Of a DNA stretch of 64,000 nt, positions 35,911-45,392 are shown in pieces. The stretch's first letter is position 1. Every line of letters begins with the position of its first letter. Under the pieces are notes generated by a model. The model was not told the origin of the DNA, did not search any database, and saw only the letters and a program-made list of their open reading frames with translations. The stretch comes from Arthrospiribacter ruber (lineage in GTDB: Bacteria > Bacteroidota > Bacteroidia > Cytophagales > Cyclobacteriaceae), in assembly GCF_019343195.1 (NCBI RefSeq), contig NZ_RPHB01000008.1, positions 124,001-188,000 on the forward strand, written 5' to 3'. A program made the translations under genes and the position numbers.

Positions 35911-36300
35911 GATATTTAGTGGTTTAGTTTTCGATTAATATCTTTATAAGAATAAGCCCAAAGACCAGACCATAGACACACTTTTATAAAATATTCATTG
36001 AAAGCAGTGAAATAGCTAAAATAGGGCTGATTACCTGTTTCAGGTATCATGATCACTTTCCGAAATAAAACTTCAAAATTCTACAAGTTGAGTAAAAATG
36101 GCCTTAAATATTTACTCTTACAAAAACTATGGTTTTAAATTATTTCAGAATGACTTTTCCTAACCGATTTTTTTCGACAAATTTAAAAATCAATAAACTG
36201 AATATTTTAAGCTCGGCCCATCTAAATTTTCACATCCGTCGCTTATGCCATTTTCTTTTTCCTTCACCTATTTCAAAAAATGAACAATAAATAATTCTTC
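35911..36300. other. Gene-free 390-base spacer between divergent genes
   Basis: AT-rich spacer between the DJ-1/PfpI gene (minus) and the DUF4236 gene (plus). It should hold both promoters. No palindrome longer than 8 bases or reading frame stood out. Confidence 0.3.
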
Positions 36301-37524
36301 ATGGCTTTTTATCTTAGAAAAGGTTTCAATTTCGGACCACTTCGTGTAAATCTTTCCAAAAGTGGACTTGGATTTTCGGCAGGTGTAAAAGGGGCTAGAA
36401 TAGGAATAAATTCCCAAGGAAGGTCTTATGTTCATGGAGGAAGACATGGGATGTATTATAGAAAAAACATAGGTTCAGTAAAGGGTACCCCTACCTCCCA
36501 TCAGCCCACAGGATCCAAACTTAAAGAAGAAGAAATTTTTACTGATACCGGTCTAACTTATAAGCCGGTGACGGACTTATCTAGGGCTCCGTTTAGTTTC
36601 CCTGATATTTTCAGGAAAACCAACCCAATATTGATGTGGTCAGGAATTTTACTGATCATCTTCAGTCTGCTGATCAGCAACCTTAGCGTAAAGCTAGTAG
36701 TAGCCATTTTAGGACTGATTTTGTTAGTCTTTTATAACAAAAAAAGAAATAAAAGAAATCAACTTGAGCTGGCTTTTGAGGCGCTCCGGAATCTAAAACC
36801 TCTGGAACAAAATCAGGCTTCTTGGGAAATGCACAGCTCGGACTTGGATAGTGAATCCAAAAAGGACCTGGCTTTACTGGTATTCAACTGCTGGCTTGAA
36901 AAACAAATGACAGAAGGTGAAATACTGTACAGCAGTACTTTGATGGATTTTTTACTTATAGAACCTGATAATCTCCAATCCATAACCTTAGAACAATACC
37001 GAGAAGCTGTAGAGTTTGTACTTGCAGACCATCAGTTGAGCTATGCCGAAGAACAACTGATCAGACAAATGGAAGAAAGGTGGAAGATTCCTCCTAAAAC
37101 GGTAGAAGCCGAACACCGGCTTATTGCCAAATTTGCAGAACTCCGAAAAATGCAAATGGAGGATCTGAAGCCAATTCTTTTGGGAAGGCCACCCATTGGC
37201 AAGGAACAGGGATACTTTGAAGGTGAAGGAAAGCTTTTGAACCTGAGGGTTCTGGATACCTACCAAGAAAATAAGCTACGCTACAAGACTGTCGGCTATC
37301 AGGTAGACATGGAAGGAACATTAAGAATCACCGATAGGGTTATAGAAATTGTAGAAGGCCGAAACTCCAGAACTTACCCCATCAACCGAGTGGAGGACAT
37401 CTTTTTAAACGTTGCCGAAGGAGTAGTGGAAGTCAATATAAAAGGCAGAAAAAACCCATTGATTTTTACCACCCCGGAGATTTTTACGTTTGCAGGTATT
37501 CTACAAAAGTGCACGATGAATTAA
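36301..37524 (+). CDS. DUF4236 membrane protein (407 aa)
   Basis: The N-terminal 55 residues are a clear DUF4236 domain: MAFYLRKGFNFGPLRVNLSK, then SGLGFSAGVKGARIG and the tyrosine/glycine-rich HGGRHGMYYRK. A pair of hydrophobic helices follows at about 108-142 (ILMWSGILLIIFSLLIS and VVAILGLILLVFYN), then a charged helical region and a beta-rich C-terminal domain (about 310-400) beginning LNLRVLDTYQENK, which looks like a PH-type module. DUF4236 is common in phage and bacterial proteins of unknown role. The gene stands alone with a terminator after it. Confidence 0.8.
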   Translation: MAFYLRKGFNFGPLRVNLSKSGLGFSAGVKGARIGINSQGRSYVHGGRHGMYYRKNIGSVKGTPTSHQPTGSKLKEEEIFTDTGLTYKPVTDLSRAPFSFPDIFRKTNPILMWSGILLIIFSLLISNLSVKLVVAILGLILLVFYNKKRNKRNQLELAFEALRNLKPLEQNQASWEMHSSDLDSESKKDLALLVFNCWLEKQMTEGEILYSSTLMDFLLIEPDNLQSITLEQYREAVEFVLADHQLSYAEEQLIRQMEERWKIPPKTVEAEHRLIAKFAELRKMQMEDLKPILLGRPPIGKEQGYFEGEGKLLNLRVLDTYQENKLRYKTVGYQVDMEGTLRITDRVIEIVEGRNSRTYPINRVEDIFLNVAEGVVEVNIKGRKNPLIFTTPEIFTFAGILQKCTMN

Positions 37525-37625
37525 TTGGCCGATAGCTTCCAAGAAACTTTATTTTTTGATGATTTTGTCAATTTAGTGATCCTGGAAAACGACCAAATCC
37601 ACCCACATGCCACCAAACTTTCAAG

Positions 37626-37656
37626 AAAAATAAGCCCATTTTTGCTTATTTTTTTT
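37626..37656. terminator. Bidirectional intrinsic terminator
   Basis: AAATAAGC at 37628-37635 pairs with GCTTATTT at 37644-37651, followed by T on the plus strand and on the minus strand by a T-rich end. It separates two convergent genes. Confidence 0.75.
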
Positions 37657-37666
37657 CATCAAATAC

Positions 37667-38239
37667 TCACCGAAGCTTGAAGACCAATCCAAGGTTGAGG
37701 TAAGAAACTCCATATCCTACTTCTGCAAATCCACCAAGATTTTCGGAAAAATAATACCTTCCGCCCAAATACAAGGTCAGCCCTGCAGTACTTCCATAGC
37801 TTCCCCCTCCTATGTTGGGCATCCCGGTATTATCTCTATAAGAATAATTCAGGATATTGTAGCTCAACATTAGTCCTGCGAATAGATCCAGCTTATCATT
37901 GTCAATACCATTGTAATGAAAAGCACTTCTCACACCTATTATGGTATAATTCCATCTTGAAGTTGCCTCAAAATTACCAGACATGGTCTTGTAGGAAAAA
38001 CTTTTGTATCCAGCATAGCCCCCTAAGCTGATCACTCCAACATCACCGGCATTCCACATACCTTGCTCATATTGTATACTCAATCCAGGTATTTGAGAAG
38101 AATAATTGAATCCACCTAAAGAACTGCCCAAACCTATGCCTGCGGCAACCACTTTTGTATCCAAATCAAATGTCTGTGCAAACACATTTCCTCCTTGAAG
38201 GAGTAACATTGCTATTAAAGAGGCTATTAGCTTTTTCAT
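37667..38239 (-). CDS. Small predicted outer-membrane beta-barrel, sensory module 2
   Basis: A 190-residue exported protein with signal peptide MKKLIASLIAMLLLQGGNVFA. It shares the plan of the barrel at 29704-30231: GIGLGSSLGG, a strand with SIQYEQGMWNAGDVG, FHYNGIDNDKLDLFAGLML and the matching C-terminus GGRYYFSENLGGFAEVGYG then YLNLGLVFKLR. The shared C-terminal region and divergent placement against a LytS-type kinase mark them as paralogous parts of a duplicated unit. It could act as a surface receptor or as a regulated output of the system. Confidence 0.7.
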   Translation of the reverse strand: MKKLIASLIAMLLLQGGNVFAQTFDLDTKVVAAGIGLGSSLGGFNYSSQIPGLSIQYEQGMWNAGDVGVISLGGYAGYKSFSYKTMSGNFEATSRWNYTIIGVRSAFHYNGIDNDKLDLFAGLMLSYNILNYSYRDNTGMPNIGGGSYGSTAGLTLYLGGRYYFSENLGGFAEVGYGVSYLNLGLVFKLR

Positions 38240-38297
38240 ATTTGTTTTTTGCTAAAAAGTTATCCATAGTATGACTCAAGATCAACTTACATTGAGC

Positions 38298-38311
38298 AAA
38301 CGCCGGCGTTT
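38298..38311. promoter_or_regulatory. Perfect 14-base palindrome in the divergent region of module 2
   Basis: AAACGCCGGCGTTT is fully self-complementary. It lies in the 143-base region between the barrel and the kinase, 59 bases from the barrel start and 72 from the kinase start, a natural operator position for both. It is much more GC-rich than its surroundings. No equivalent was found in module 1. Confidence 0.55.
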
Positions 38312-38382
38312 ATTTATTTTTTGCAGAAAATATACTGATATTTACTTTTTATATATTAATTTTTGAATCTTATTTGACGGAC

Positions 38383-40431
38383 ATGAAAACTTTAAAGGTA
38401 CTTCCGGTTTTTCTTTTTTATAGTTTGCAGGTGACCTGTCAGACAGACTTTTTGGATTCTTTATCCCATTTGCTTTTTGATAAAAATTTAAAAGACAGTA
38501 CTAAGGTTGATATTTATAATGATCTTTCTTATGACTGGTCCGGGTCTGACCCTAAGAAAGGGTTATTGTACGCAGATTCGGCCATTTGGCTGGCCGGGAA
38601 AATTTCTGATGAAAGAAGAAAATATGCCGCGATCAATAGCAAGGGAGTCAATTATTGGATGAAAGGAGAAGACTCAATGGCTTTGGAGTCATTCCGCGAA
38701 GTAATGAAGTACCACCAGTCACAATCCAATGAATTGGGAGAAGGCAGAATGCTCAACAATATGGCTTTGCTGCTTTACAACAAAGCAGATTATAGAACAG
38801 CTCTGGATTACCACAACCGGGCCAACCAAATTTTTGAAAAACAAGGCATTACCAATTACCTTATAAATGGACTATCCAATTCGGGGGTGGTATATCTTGC
38901 TTTGGCCGATTATCCAAGGGCATTGGAAACATTTCTAAAAGCCCTTAGCCTGACAGACTCCACCATGCTAAATGAGAGTGCAAAACTTCATACCAATATA
39001 GGCTTGGTGTACAAAAACCTGAATGAATTAACAGAAGGGGAAAAATTCCAACGCAAAGCAATCACCTATTACCAAAAGTTAAAGCAAAGACAAGGATTAG
39101 CCTCTGAGTACGGCAACCTAGCAAGCAATTTACAAAACCAAGGAAGGCTTGATGAAGCCGAGGCTTTGTATATGCAAGCCTTGGAAATCAACCGTGAGAT
39201 CGGTAATGAAAGGAGAATTGCTTCAGACCTGGCCAATTTTGGCAAACATCAACAACTAAAAGGAGACCTAGAAAAAGCCAATGAATTCCTGGGGGAAGCG
39301 ATTGAAAGGTTTTCAAAAATTGATGATGTCCTCAACCTGGCAGCAGTATATCTGGATCAGGCAGAAGTATGGAAGCAACAAAACAAACCAATATCCCAAA
39401 TCCTTGAAATACAAAAAAAAGCATTGGAATTTGGACAAAAGTCAGGCTCATTGATTCGCCAAAACGAAGCCTGGAAAGCAATCTCGGAAACGTACACGGT
39501 GGCAGGACAAAGTCAAAATGCATTAGAAGCCTTTCATAATTATGTGCTTTTCAAAGACAGTGTTTTCAATGACCAAAATCAGAAGGATATTATGAAAATG
39601 CAGATCCAGTTCGATTATGACATGAAGGCCCAGCAAATGGAATCTGATTTTTTGCTGAACGCCAGTTTGCTGGAGGCTAAAAACGAAAAACAAAAAATCA
39701 TTTCGATTGTAGCGATCTTCCTGTTCCTTCTTTTCATCATTTTCGGGGCAATAATACAGCATTTTAGAAGCAAAAAGAACCTTTTGGAAAAAGAGAAGCT
39801 TGAAGCTGAATTCAATGCCCAAAAAGCAATTCTGGAGCAAAAAGCCTTAAAGGCTCAGATGAACCCTCATTTCATCTTTAATGCCATGAATTCTATCAGC
39901 AATTTTCTGTTGAAAAATGAACCTGAAAAAGCAGATTTCTATCTGAACAAATTTGCACGTCTTATCCGTAGGATATTGGAAATGTCAGAAGAAGAATTGA
40001 TTTCCCTGGAAGAAGAATTGGATGTATTGAAAGATTACATTGATATAGAATCCTTGCGATTGGGGAAAGCCATAGAGCTACAGGTAAACCTTGATGAACG
40101 TTTGGATCCAAAACTTGTAAAAATTCCTCCACTGCTAATTCAGCCCATGATCGAAAATTCTATCTGGCACGGAATAGCTAATACACCAGAAGAGGGGCAG
40201 ATCAAAATCTCCGTCTTTCAAAACAATGGTCTTCTGAAGCTCACCGTGAAAGACAATGGAAACTCTCGTGCAGAAATACCCAGTCAAAATCCGGAAAAAA
40301 AGAAATCCATGGGCCTTGGTATTATTCAAGGAAGGTTAAAAATCCTCTTGGGCGATAAAAGTCCTGATATTAAATGGCAAAAACTCAGTAACGGCTCAGA
40401 AGTAGCCCTTCACCTACCAATTTTATCTTAA
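38383..40431 (+). CDS. TPR-repeat LytS-type sensor histidine kinase, sensory module 2
   Basis: A 682-residue kinase built like the one at 30661-32679: signal peptide (MKTLKVLPVFLFYSLQV), TPR repeats over about residues 50-370, one transmembrane helix at about 440-460, coiled coil with LLEKEKLEAEFNAQ, and a PF06580 kinase domain with AQMNPHFIFNAMNSISNF (His at about 495). ATPase residues are QPMIENSIWHGIA and VKDNGNSR; the G1 glycine pair of the first kinase is altered here to DNGNS. The ATG at 38383 is preferred over the TTG three codons earlier. It is followed 4 bases later by its response regulator. Confidence 0.9.
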   Translation: MKTLKVLPVFLFYSLQVTCQTDFLDSLSHLLFDKNLKDSTKVDIYNDLSYDWSGSDPKKGLLYADSAIWLAGKISDERRKYAAINSKGVNYWMKGEDSMALESFREVMKYHQSQSNELGEGRMLNNMALLLYNKADYRTALDYHNRANQIFEKQGITNYLINGLSNSGVVYLALADYPRALETFLKALSLTDSTMLNESAKLHTNIGLVYKNLNELTEGEKFQRKAITYYQKLKQRQGLASEYGNLASNLQNQGRLDEAEALYMQALEINREIGNERRIASDLANFGKHQQLKGDLEKANEFLGEAIERFSKIDDVLNLAAVYLDQAEVWKQQNKPISQILEIQKKALEFGQKSGSLIRQNEAWKAISETYTVAGQSQNALEAFHNYVLFKDSVFNDQNQKDIMKMQIQFDYDMKAQQMESDFLLNASLLEAKNEKQKIISIVAIFLFLLFIIFGAIIQHFRSKKNLLEKEKLEAEFNAQKAILEQKALKAQMNPHFIFNAMNSISNFLLKNEPEKADFYLNKFARLIRRILEMSEEELISLEEELDVLKDYIDIESLRLGKAIELQVNLDERLDPKLVKIPPLLIQPMIENSIWHGIANTPEEGQIKISVFQNNGLLKLTVKDNGNSRAEIPSQNPEKKKSMGLGIIQGRLKILLGDKSPDIKWQKLSNGSEVALHLPILS

Positions 40432-40435
40432 GCAT

Positions 40436-41179
40436 ATGAAAAGTAATTGCCTAATCATTGAAGACGAACCACATTGCAAAGAGAGGCTCCAATTGTTGTT
40501 GGAAAAAAACCATTCCAAAGATGTTGAAATATCAGGTTGGGCTCAAGGTCTTGATGAGGCCATAGCACTGTTTAAATCCGGTCATTTTGATCTGGTTTTT
40601 TGTGATATTGACATTAAAGGAAGAAATGCATTTGAAATCCTTTCTGAGCTTCAAGTTGAAAAATTTGACATCATTTTTACAACTGCCCACAATAGCTTTG
40701 CCTCAGAAGCATTCCGTGTAAATGCTCTTGATTACCTATTGAAACCTATTTCACAGGAAGAACTTAAAGAAGCTATTGACAAACATTTGGATAAAAAATT
40801 GAAAAGCCAGCAAAATGGCCAACCTCAAGGAGCCCAAGAACTCAAAATCCTTAACAAAAGAATAGAAATCCCAACATCAAAGGGACTGGAATTCATACCT
40901 GCCAAAGATATCATCCGATGTGAAGCTGATGGTAACTATACCGTAATCTACCTGAAAGATAAAACCAAGCTCACCGTGTCCCGGACGCTCAAAGAATTTG
41001 AAAAAGCTTTGGAAAAACACCATTTTATCCGTCCACATCAATCTCACTTGGTTAATATCAAAGAAGTCAAAGCCTATCACAGAGGCAAAGGAGGAACCCT
41101 GATACTGACTGACCTTACAGAAGTGGAGGTAGCCTCAAGGAGGAAAGAAGAAATCCTCAGGATATTGAAATCAACTTAA
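40436..41179 (+). CDS. LytTR-family response regulator, sensory module 2
   Basis: A 247-residue response regulator, paralogous to 32693-33457. The receiver domain has LIIEDEPHC, the phospho-acceptor D57 in LVFCDIDIKGRNAF, the TTAHNSFASEAF switch and DYLLKPIS. The C-terminal LytTR domain (about 140-245) contains AKDIIRCEADGNYTVIYL and IRPHQSHLVNIKEV. The kinase stop and this start are 4 bases apart, so translation is probably coupled. It likely acts on the divergent barrel promoter, where a perfect palindrome lies. Confidence 0.92.
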   Translation: MKSNCLIIEDEPHCKERLQLLLEKNHSKDVEISGWAQGLDEAIALFKSGHFDLVFCDIDIKGRNAFEILSELQVEKFDIIFTTAHNSFASEAFRVNALDYLLKPISQEELKEAIDKHLDKKLKSQQNGQPQGAQELKILNKRIEIPTSKGLEFIPAKDIIRCEADGNYTVIYLKDKTKLTVSRTLKEFEKALEKHHFIRPHQSHLVNIKEVKAYHRGKGGTLILTDLTEVEVASRRKEEILRILKST

Positions 41180-41250
41180 AGATAAAACCTTCATTTTTTT
41201 CTTTTCATAGGTTTTTTTTCAATTTTGCCTCCTAATCAACTTTAACATTC

Positions 41251-41502
41251 ATGTTTGACAGCCCGGACTACCCAGGCCCCTTATTAGAGGCCACTTTTGA
41301 CAAATGGTTGGAAGCTGGCAGAGAAAGTAAAATCCCATTTGCATACCTATTGATTATTTGGGATGAACTGGACGGGCAATACCTGGCATCTTACACAGAA
41401 AACCGCTCTGAAATCAAAAATTTCGCCCGGTATGGACACTCTCCTGAACACCGCACATTAGTGGCAGCTTATGATCTTTTTTCAGAAGGACGTATCCTTT
41501 AA
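41251..41502 (+). CDS. Small hypothetical protein (83 aa)
   Basis: A soluble acidic protein starting MFDSPDYPGPLLEATFDKW and ending in DLFSEGRIL. There is no signal peptide or membrane helix and I do not recognise the family. It starts 71 bases after the module 2 regulator, with no terminator seen between, so it may be a third cistron of that operon. It includes IPFAYLLIIWDELDGQYL, a mixed strand/helix core. Function unknown. Confidence 0.5.
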   Translation: MFDSPDYPGPLLEATFDKWLEAGRESKIPFAYLLIIWDELDGQYLASYTENRSEIKNFARYGHSPEHRTLVAAYDLFSEGRIL

Positions 41503-41588
41503 GATTTCTGTTCATCTATTCTTTTTCCATAAGACAGAAAGCTTTAATTTAAGTTTTTCTAAAAAACTTCATTTTCCGATATACTAAT

Positions 41589-43286
41589 ATGAACTACAAA
41601 TCTCTGCTATTCAAAAATTGCATTTCGGTCATTTTTTGCTTCTTAATTTGCTCTTATACTCAAGCCCAGACGTATGGAAAAAATGGTATGGTTGTATCTG
41701 ACAATATACTTGCTTCTCAAGTAGGAGTAGATATTCTTAAAAAAGGAGGAAATGCTATAGATGCGACAGTTGCCACTGCCTTTGCTTTGGCCGTCACCCA
41801 TCCTGAGGCGGGAAATATTGGAGGTGGCGGTTTTATAGTTCTTATGACTTCTGCAGGCGATGTGACCACATTTGATTTTAGGGAAAAGGCACCCCTAAAA
41901 GCTAGCCCTGATATGTTTTTGGATAAGGATGGAAATTTAGAAGCAGGATCAAATCATTACAGCAGTAAAGCCATCGGTGTGCCTGGGTCCGTAGCTGGGT
42001 TGTATACTGCTCATCAAAAATACGGGAAGCTTCCATGGAAAGAACTTGTACAACCTGCAATATTACTGGCAGAAAATGGGTTTCCTATGACCTGGGGATT
42101 GTACAAGGTAGCTTTATCCCTTTCACAATCCGATAGTTCACCTGCATTCATGAAATCCTTTTTTCATGATGGATCAGGAAAAACCGTCCAACCAGGGGAA
42201 TTATGGAAGCAGCCGGCTTTGGCCAAAACACTTGCTTTGATCAGAGATCATGGAAGCGATGGTTTTTATAAAGGACCTGTAGCTCAGGAAATCGAATCTT
42301 GGATGGAAGAAAATGGTGGAATAATCTCCAAAGCTGACCTAGAAAAGTACACTGCTGTGGAGAGAAAACCCCTAAAAGGATCTTTCAAGGATTTTGAGAT
42401 ATTTTCAATGCCTCCCCCTAGCTCTGGTGGAGTAGCCTTAATTGAAATGATGAACATGATGGAGCTGGCAGATTTTGACAAGGCCGAATTCAATTCCACT
42501 CCCTACGCACACCTATTAGCAGAAGTAATGCGTAGAGCATATGCCGATAGAGCTGAGCATTTAGGAGACCCGGACTTCAACCCGGAATTACCCGTTGACA
42601 AGTTGATTTCCAAAGAATATGCCCGATTTAGATTTGATAATATTGACTTGGAAAATGCATCTATTAGTGATCCGGAAAAATACGGACAACTTTATGACGG
42701 TAGCAGTACTACCCATTTTTCAGTAGTAGATAAGGATGGCAATGCCGTTTCAATGACTACCACACTGGAACATTCCTATGGGGTAAAAATGGGCTCACCC
42801 AATCTTGGCTTTCTTTTCAACAATGAAATGGGCGACTTCAACCCTGTCCCAGGTGTCACCAATGAAAGAGGCCAGATAGGCTCATCTCCGAACCTTATAG
42901 CGCCTGAAAAACGGATGTTGTCCAGCATGACCCCCACAATCGTATCCCAAAATGGAAAACCTTTTCTTATTTTAGGCAGTCCTGGAGGAAGAACCATCAT
43001 CAATACCGTATTCCAGACGGTTCTTAATGTGCTTCAATATGAAATGAGAGTAGACAAAGCCATTGAAGCCATGAAAATCCATCACCAATGGCTTCCTGAT
43101 GAAATCAGATATGAAAGACACCTTCTTTCTCCTGACACCAGAAAAGCCCTTGAAAATATGGGACATAGTTTAAGACCTGTCAATAACCTGGGGGTATTGA
43201 TGGGAATTCAATTAGATACCAGCTTGGGAGTTTATATGGGCGCTTCTGATTCTGCAAGCGCTGATGGGGGAGTTGCCGCTTACTAG
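41589..43286 (+). CDS. ggt: Gamma-glutamyltransferase
   Basis: A 565-residue exported Ntn-hydrolase that cleaves gamma-glutamyl bonds of glutathione and related peptides. It matures by self-cleavage before the nucleophile T374 in SSTTHFSVVDKDGNAVSMT. Other landmarks are a signal peptide (ending YTQAQ), GGNAIDATVATAFALAVTHPEAGNIGGGGF, the FDFREKAP arginine, MPPPSSGG and the MLSSMTPTIV/GSPGGRTIINTV block. Length is typical. It acts in the periplasm, possibly in glutathione turnover or peptide salvage. A bidirectional terminator follows. Confidence 0.96.
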   Translation: MNYKSLLFKNCISVIFCFLICSYTQAQTYGKNGMVVSDNILASQVGVDILKKGGNAIDATVATAFALAVTHPEAGNIGGGGFIVLMTSAGDVTTFDFREKAPLKASPDMFLDKDGNLEAGSNHYSSKAIGVPGSVAGLYTAHQKYGKLPWKELVQPAILLAENGFPMTWGLYKVALSLSQSDSSPAFMKSFFHDGSGKTVQPGELWKQPALAKTLALIRDHGSDGFYKGPVAQEIESWMEENGGIISKADLEKYTAVERKPLKGSFKDFEIFSMPPPSSGGVALIEMMNMMELADFDKAEFNSTPYAHLLAEVMRRAYADRAEHLGDPDFNPELPVDKLISKEYARFRFDNIDLENASISDPEKYGQLYDGSSTTHFSVVDKDGNAVSMTTTLEHSYGVKMGSPNLGFLFNNEMGDFNPVPGVTNERGQIGSSPNLIAPEKRMLSSMTPTIVSQNGKPFLILGSPGGRTIINTVFQTVLNVLQYEMRVDKAIEAMKIHHQWLPDEIRYERHLLSPDTRKALENMGHSLRPVNNLGVLMGIQLDTSLGVYMGASDSASADGGVAAY

Positions 43287-43295
43287 AAAATAAAA

Positions 43296-43323
43296 AAAGG
43301 CTGCCTTGAAAAGGCAACCTTTA
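43296..43323. terminator. Bidirectional intrinsic terminator
   Basis: TGCCTT pairs with AAGGCA around a short loop, flanked by AAAGG/CCTTT that extends the stem with one mismatch; A-runs and T-rich ends lie on both sides. It separates two convergent genes. Confidence 0.7.
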
Positions 43324-43348
43324 AATTGTTCGATTAAATCAAATAACA

Positions 43349-43903
43349 TTACTCCAATTCAGGGAGTAACACACCATCGATCACATGTACGACGCCATTC
43401 TCAATTTCTACGTCGGCATTGATAACATTGACAGTGTTTCCTGTGGCATCGGTTACAGTCACCGCTTCACCTGATCTTACGACAGTCAATTCTTGACCGG
43501 CTAAAGTTGTAAATGTGTTTTCACCTTCTTCCAAATCAGTAGAAAAAGCAGTAGCCGGCACTACGTGGAATCCTAGAACTGTTTCAAGTTCGTTAACACC
43601 ACCTAGCTCTTCTACCAATCCATCCAGATCATCTACTTCAAATGCGTTCAAGGCATTTTCAAATGCACCATTTGTAGGAGCAAAAACAGTAATGGATTCT
43701 GACTGCATCAAAGTAGTACTTAAACCAGGAACAGTCTCTACCGCATCTAAAAGTATAGTAAGATTTGCCTCATTAGCAGCTTCTACTAAAGTCGGGGTCT
43801 CAGGCTCTTCTACTGTTGGCGGAGTTTCATCTTCTTGACATGCTGTAAAAGCTAAAACAGAAAAAGCCAGCGCTGTGGATAGTAAATAATGAAGTTTTCT
43901 CAT
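43349..43903 (-). CDS. Fasciclin-domain lipoprotein
   Basis: A 184-residue protein with a lipoprotein signal (MRKLHYLLSTALAFSVLAFTAC) followed by an acidic proline-rich linker (EDETPPTVEEPETP). One fasciclin (FAS1) domain fills the rest: TVFAPTNGAFENAL is the H1-like motif, LGFHVVPATAFSTDL the middle, and VHVIDGVLLPE the H2-like end with the conserved His. Such proteins mediate surface adhesion or cell-cell contacts. The start at ATG 43903 is chosen because the extra 12 codons upstream do not form a signal. Confidence 0.93.
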   Translation of the reverse strand: MRKLHYLLSTALAFSVLAFTACQEDETPPTVEEPETPTLVEAANEANLTILLDAVETVPGLSTTLMQSESITVFAPTNGAFENALNAFEVDDLDGLVEELGGVNELETVLGFHVVPATAFSTDLEEGENTFTTLAGQELTVVRSGEAVTVTDATGNTVNVINADVEIENGVVHVIDGVLLPELE

Positions 43904-44192
43904 GATATTTAATTTGTTGGTTCGATGTTTAAACTCCAATAAAATATTAAAGGTTTTATTTTTTAATGTTTTTTTTATATTTAATTGTAAAATGGTATAA
44001 TTTCATCAATAATTACCAGTCAAAATTTATTTTTACCAAACACATAGACCTGTTAAATTCTAATTAATAATTTTTTTAATCAATTTATCGGGTTCAGTAA
44101 CTAAAATGAGGCCAAACTCCATGTCGAAATGACTGCATTACACAAGTGTTGACAACCAAAAGAAAAATCACCCCCCTTTTTACAGGGAATTC

Positions 44193-45287
44193 CTAAAACC
44201 TATACCCCAAGGACCATTCCATATAATCTGCCCTACCTCCATGTGCCCTTAAAGCAGCTGCTACAAGCCAATTTTCCCCCAACTGATAATGAAGCCCATA
44301 TCTTTGGTAAAAGTAATTGTGTGTAGCATGAGGCCTGATAACATACGCAGCAAATTGGGTCAGTAGACTAAGTCTGTTCATGTGCAATTGATGACCTACA
44401 CTCATTCCTGGCCTAAAACTGTAAAAAGGATTTTCTCCATTTGAGTTTTGGTTGATCAATCTTCTCTCACTGATATAACCCCTATTATAATCCACATCTA
44501 ATCCCAGTGTCCATGATCCCAAAACAGAATAGCGAAGAGCGGAGAGATGGCTTAATCCAAATGCAGGAAAAACAGCATAATCCATAGCACGGACACTTTT
44601 TACCCCGGTACTGAATATAAGCATGTGCTTCAATTCTCCTAATTGGTAGGACAGGTCACTTTGATTGAACTTTCCGAAAACCTGAGAAGAGCTCTCAGAT
44701 ATCCTATAATTGACACCAACACCGGCAAAAAGAATATTCAATCCTGCATTGGGCAACTTTCGCGCGGCATTGCTGATATGTGTGATTCCCGTTTGGGCAT
44801 TTACACCAATGATCTCGCTTATTTGATAAGTGTACAGCAACTGGGCCTCTCCATAGTAATTAACATTGGACCCTATGGCTTTTTGAATCTGGTTATTTAC
44901 AGGATCAAATGGATTTTCGACATAAGCCATCCCCAAAGTCAGCCTATTGGCAAGCTGATGCTTACCCCATGAACCAATGGTAGGCTGAAGAAACCCTCCC
45001 ACTGCTAAAGATCTTCCAGTATCTTTATTGTCATGGTTAATATAAGTCAGACTTACTCCTGCCAGGGGAAAATTCATTTTCTCATGGTATTCCTTGGTGT
45101 TTAGCCTTACCGAATAGTCTAACTTCATCATCAAAGGGAATCCCCTTAGTTGCCGGACATCAGAATTATGAGGTATGGTATACCCTTGATTGGTTTGGAA
45201 TTGAAGAAAAGTCTGGGCTAAACCCTTTTCCCAAAAAATAAAAACCAAGAAAATAGCTATCACTAAATTGATCCACTTCAGCTTCAT
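44193..45287 (-). CDS. PagL-like lipid A deacylase (acyloxyacyl hydrolase)
   Basis: A 364-residue outer-membrane protein with signal peptide (MKLKWINLVIAIFLVFIFW) related to PagL, which removes the 3-O-linked acyl chain of lipid A. The catalytic motif is visible in GITHISNAARKLPNAGLNIL: His and Ser in H-I-S, with N-x-G following as in the family. Many beta strands predict a barrel larger than the 8-stranded PagL of Pseudomonas, as is usual for Bacteroidota members. Start chosen at ATG 45287, three codons inside the longest frame. Substrate specificity is inferred only. Confidence 0.75.
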   Translation of the reverse strand: MKLKWINLVIAIFLVFIFWEKGLAQTFLQFQTNQGYTIPHNSDVRQLRGFPLMMKLDYSVRLNTKEYHEKMNFPLAGVSLTYINHDNKDTGRSLAVGGFLQPTIGSWGKHQLANRLTLGMAYVENPFDPVNNQIQKAIGSNVNYYGEAQLLYTYQISEIIGVNAQTGITHISNAARKLPNAGLNILFAGVGVNYRISESSSQVFGKFNQSDLSYQLGELKHMLIFSTGVKSVRAMDYAVFPAFGLSHLSALRYSVLGSWTLGLDVDYNRGYISERRLINQNSNGENPFYSFRPGMSVGHQLHMNRLSLLTQFAAYVIRPHATHNYFYQRYGLHYQLGENWLVAAALRAHGGRADYMEWSLGYRF

Positions 45288-45392
45288 CCAATACAAGTTA
45301 AGGATTTCGACAATACAATTGATCCTAAGACGGATTAGGTTTAGCTATCGTTGAATTAACATGGTTAAAAATGGTGGTTGGCTTTAATAAAA

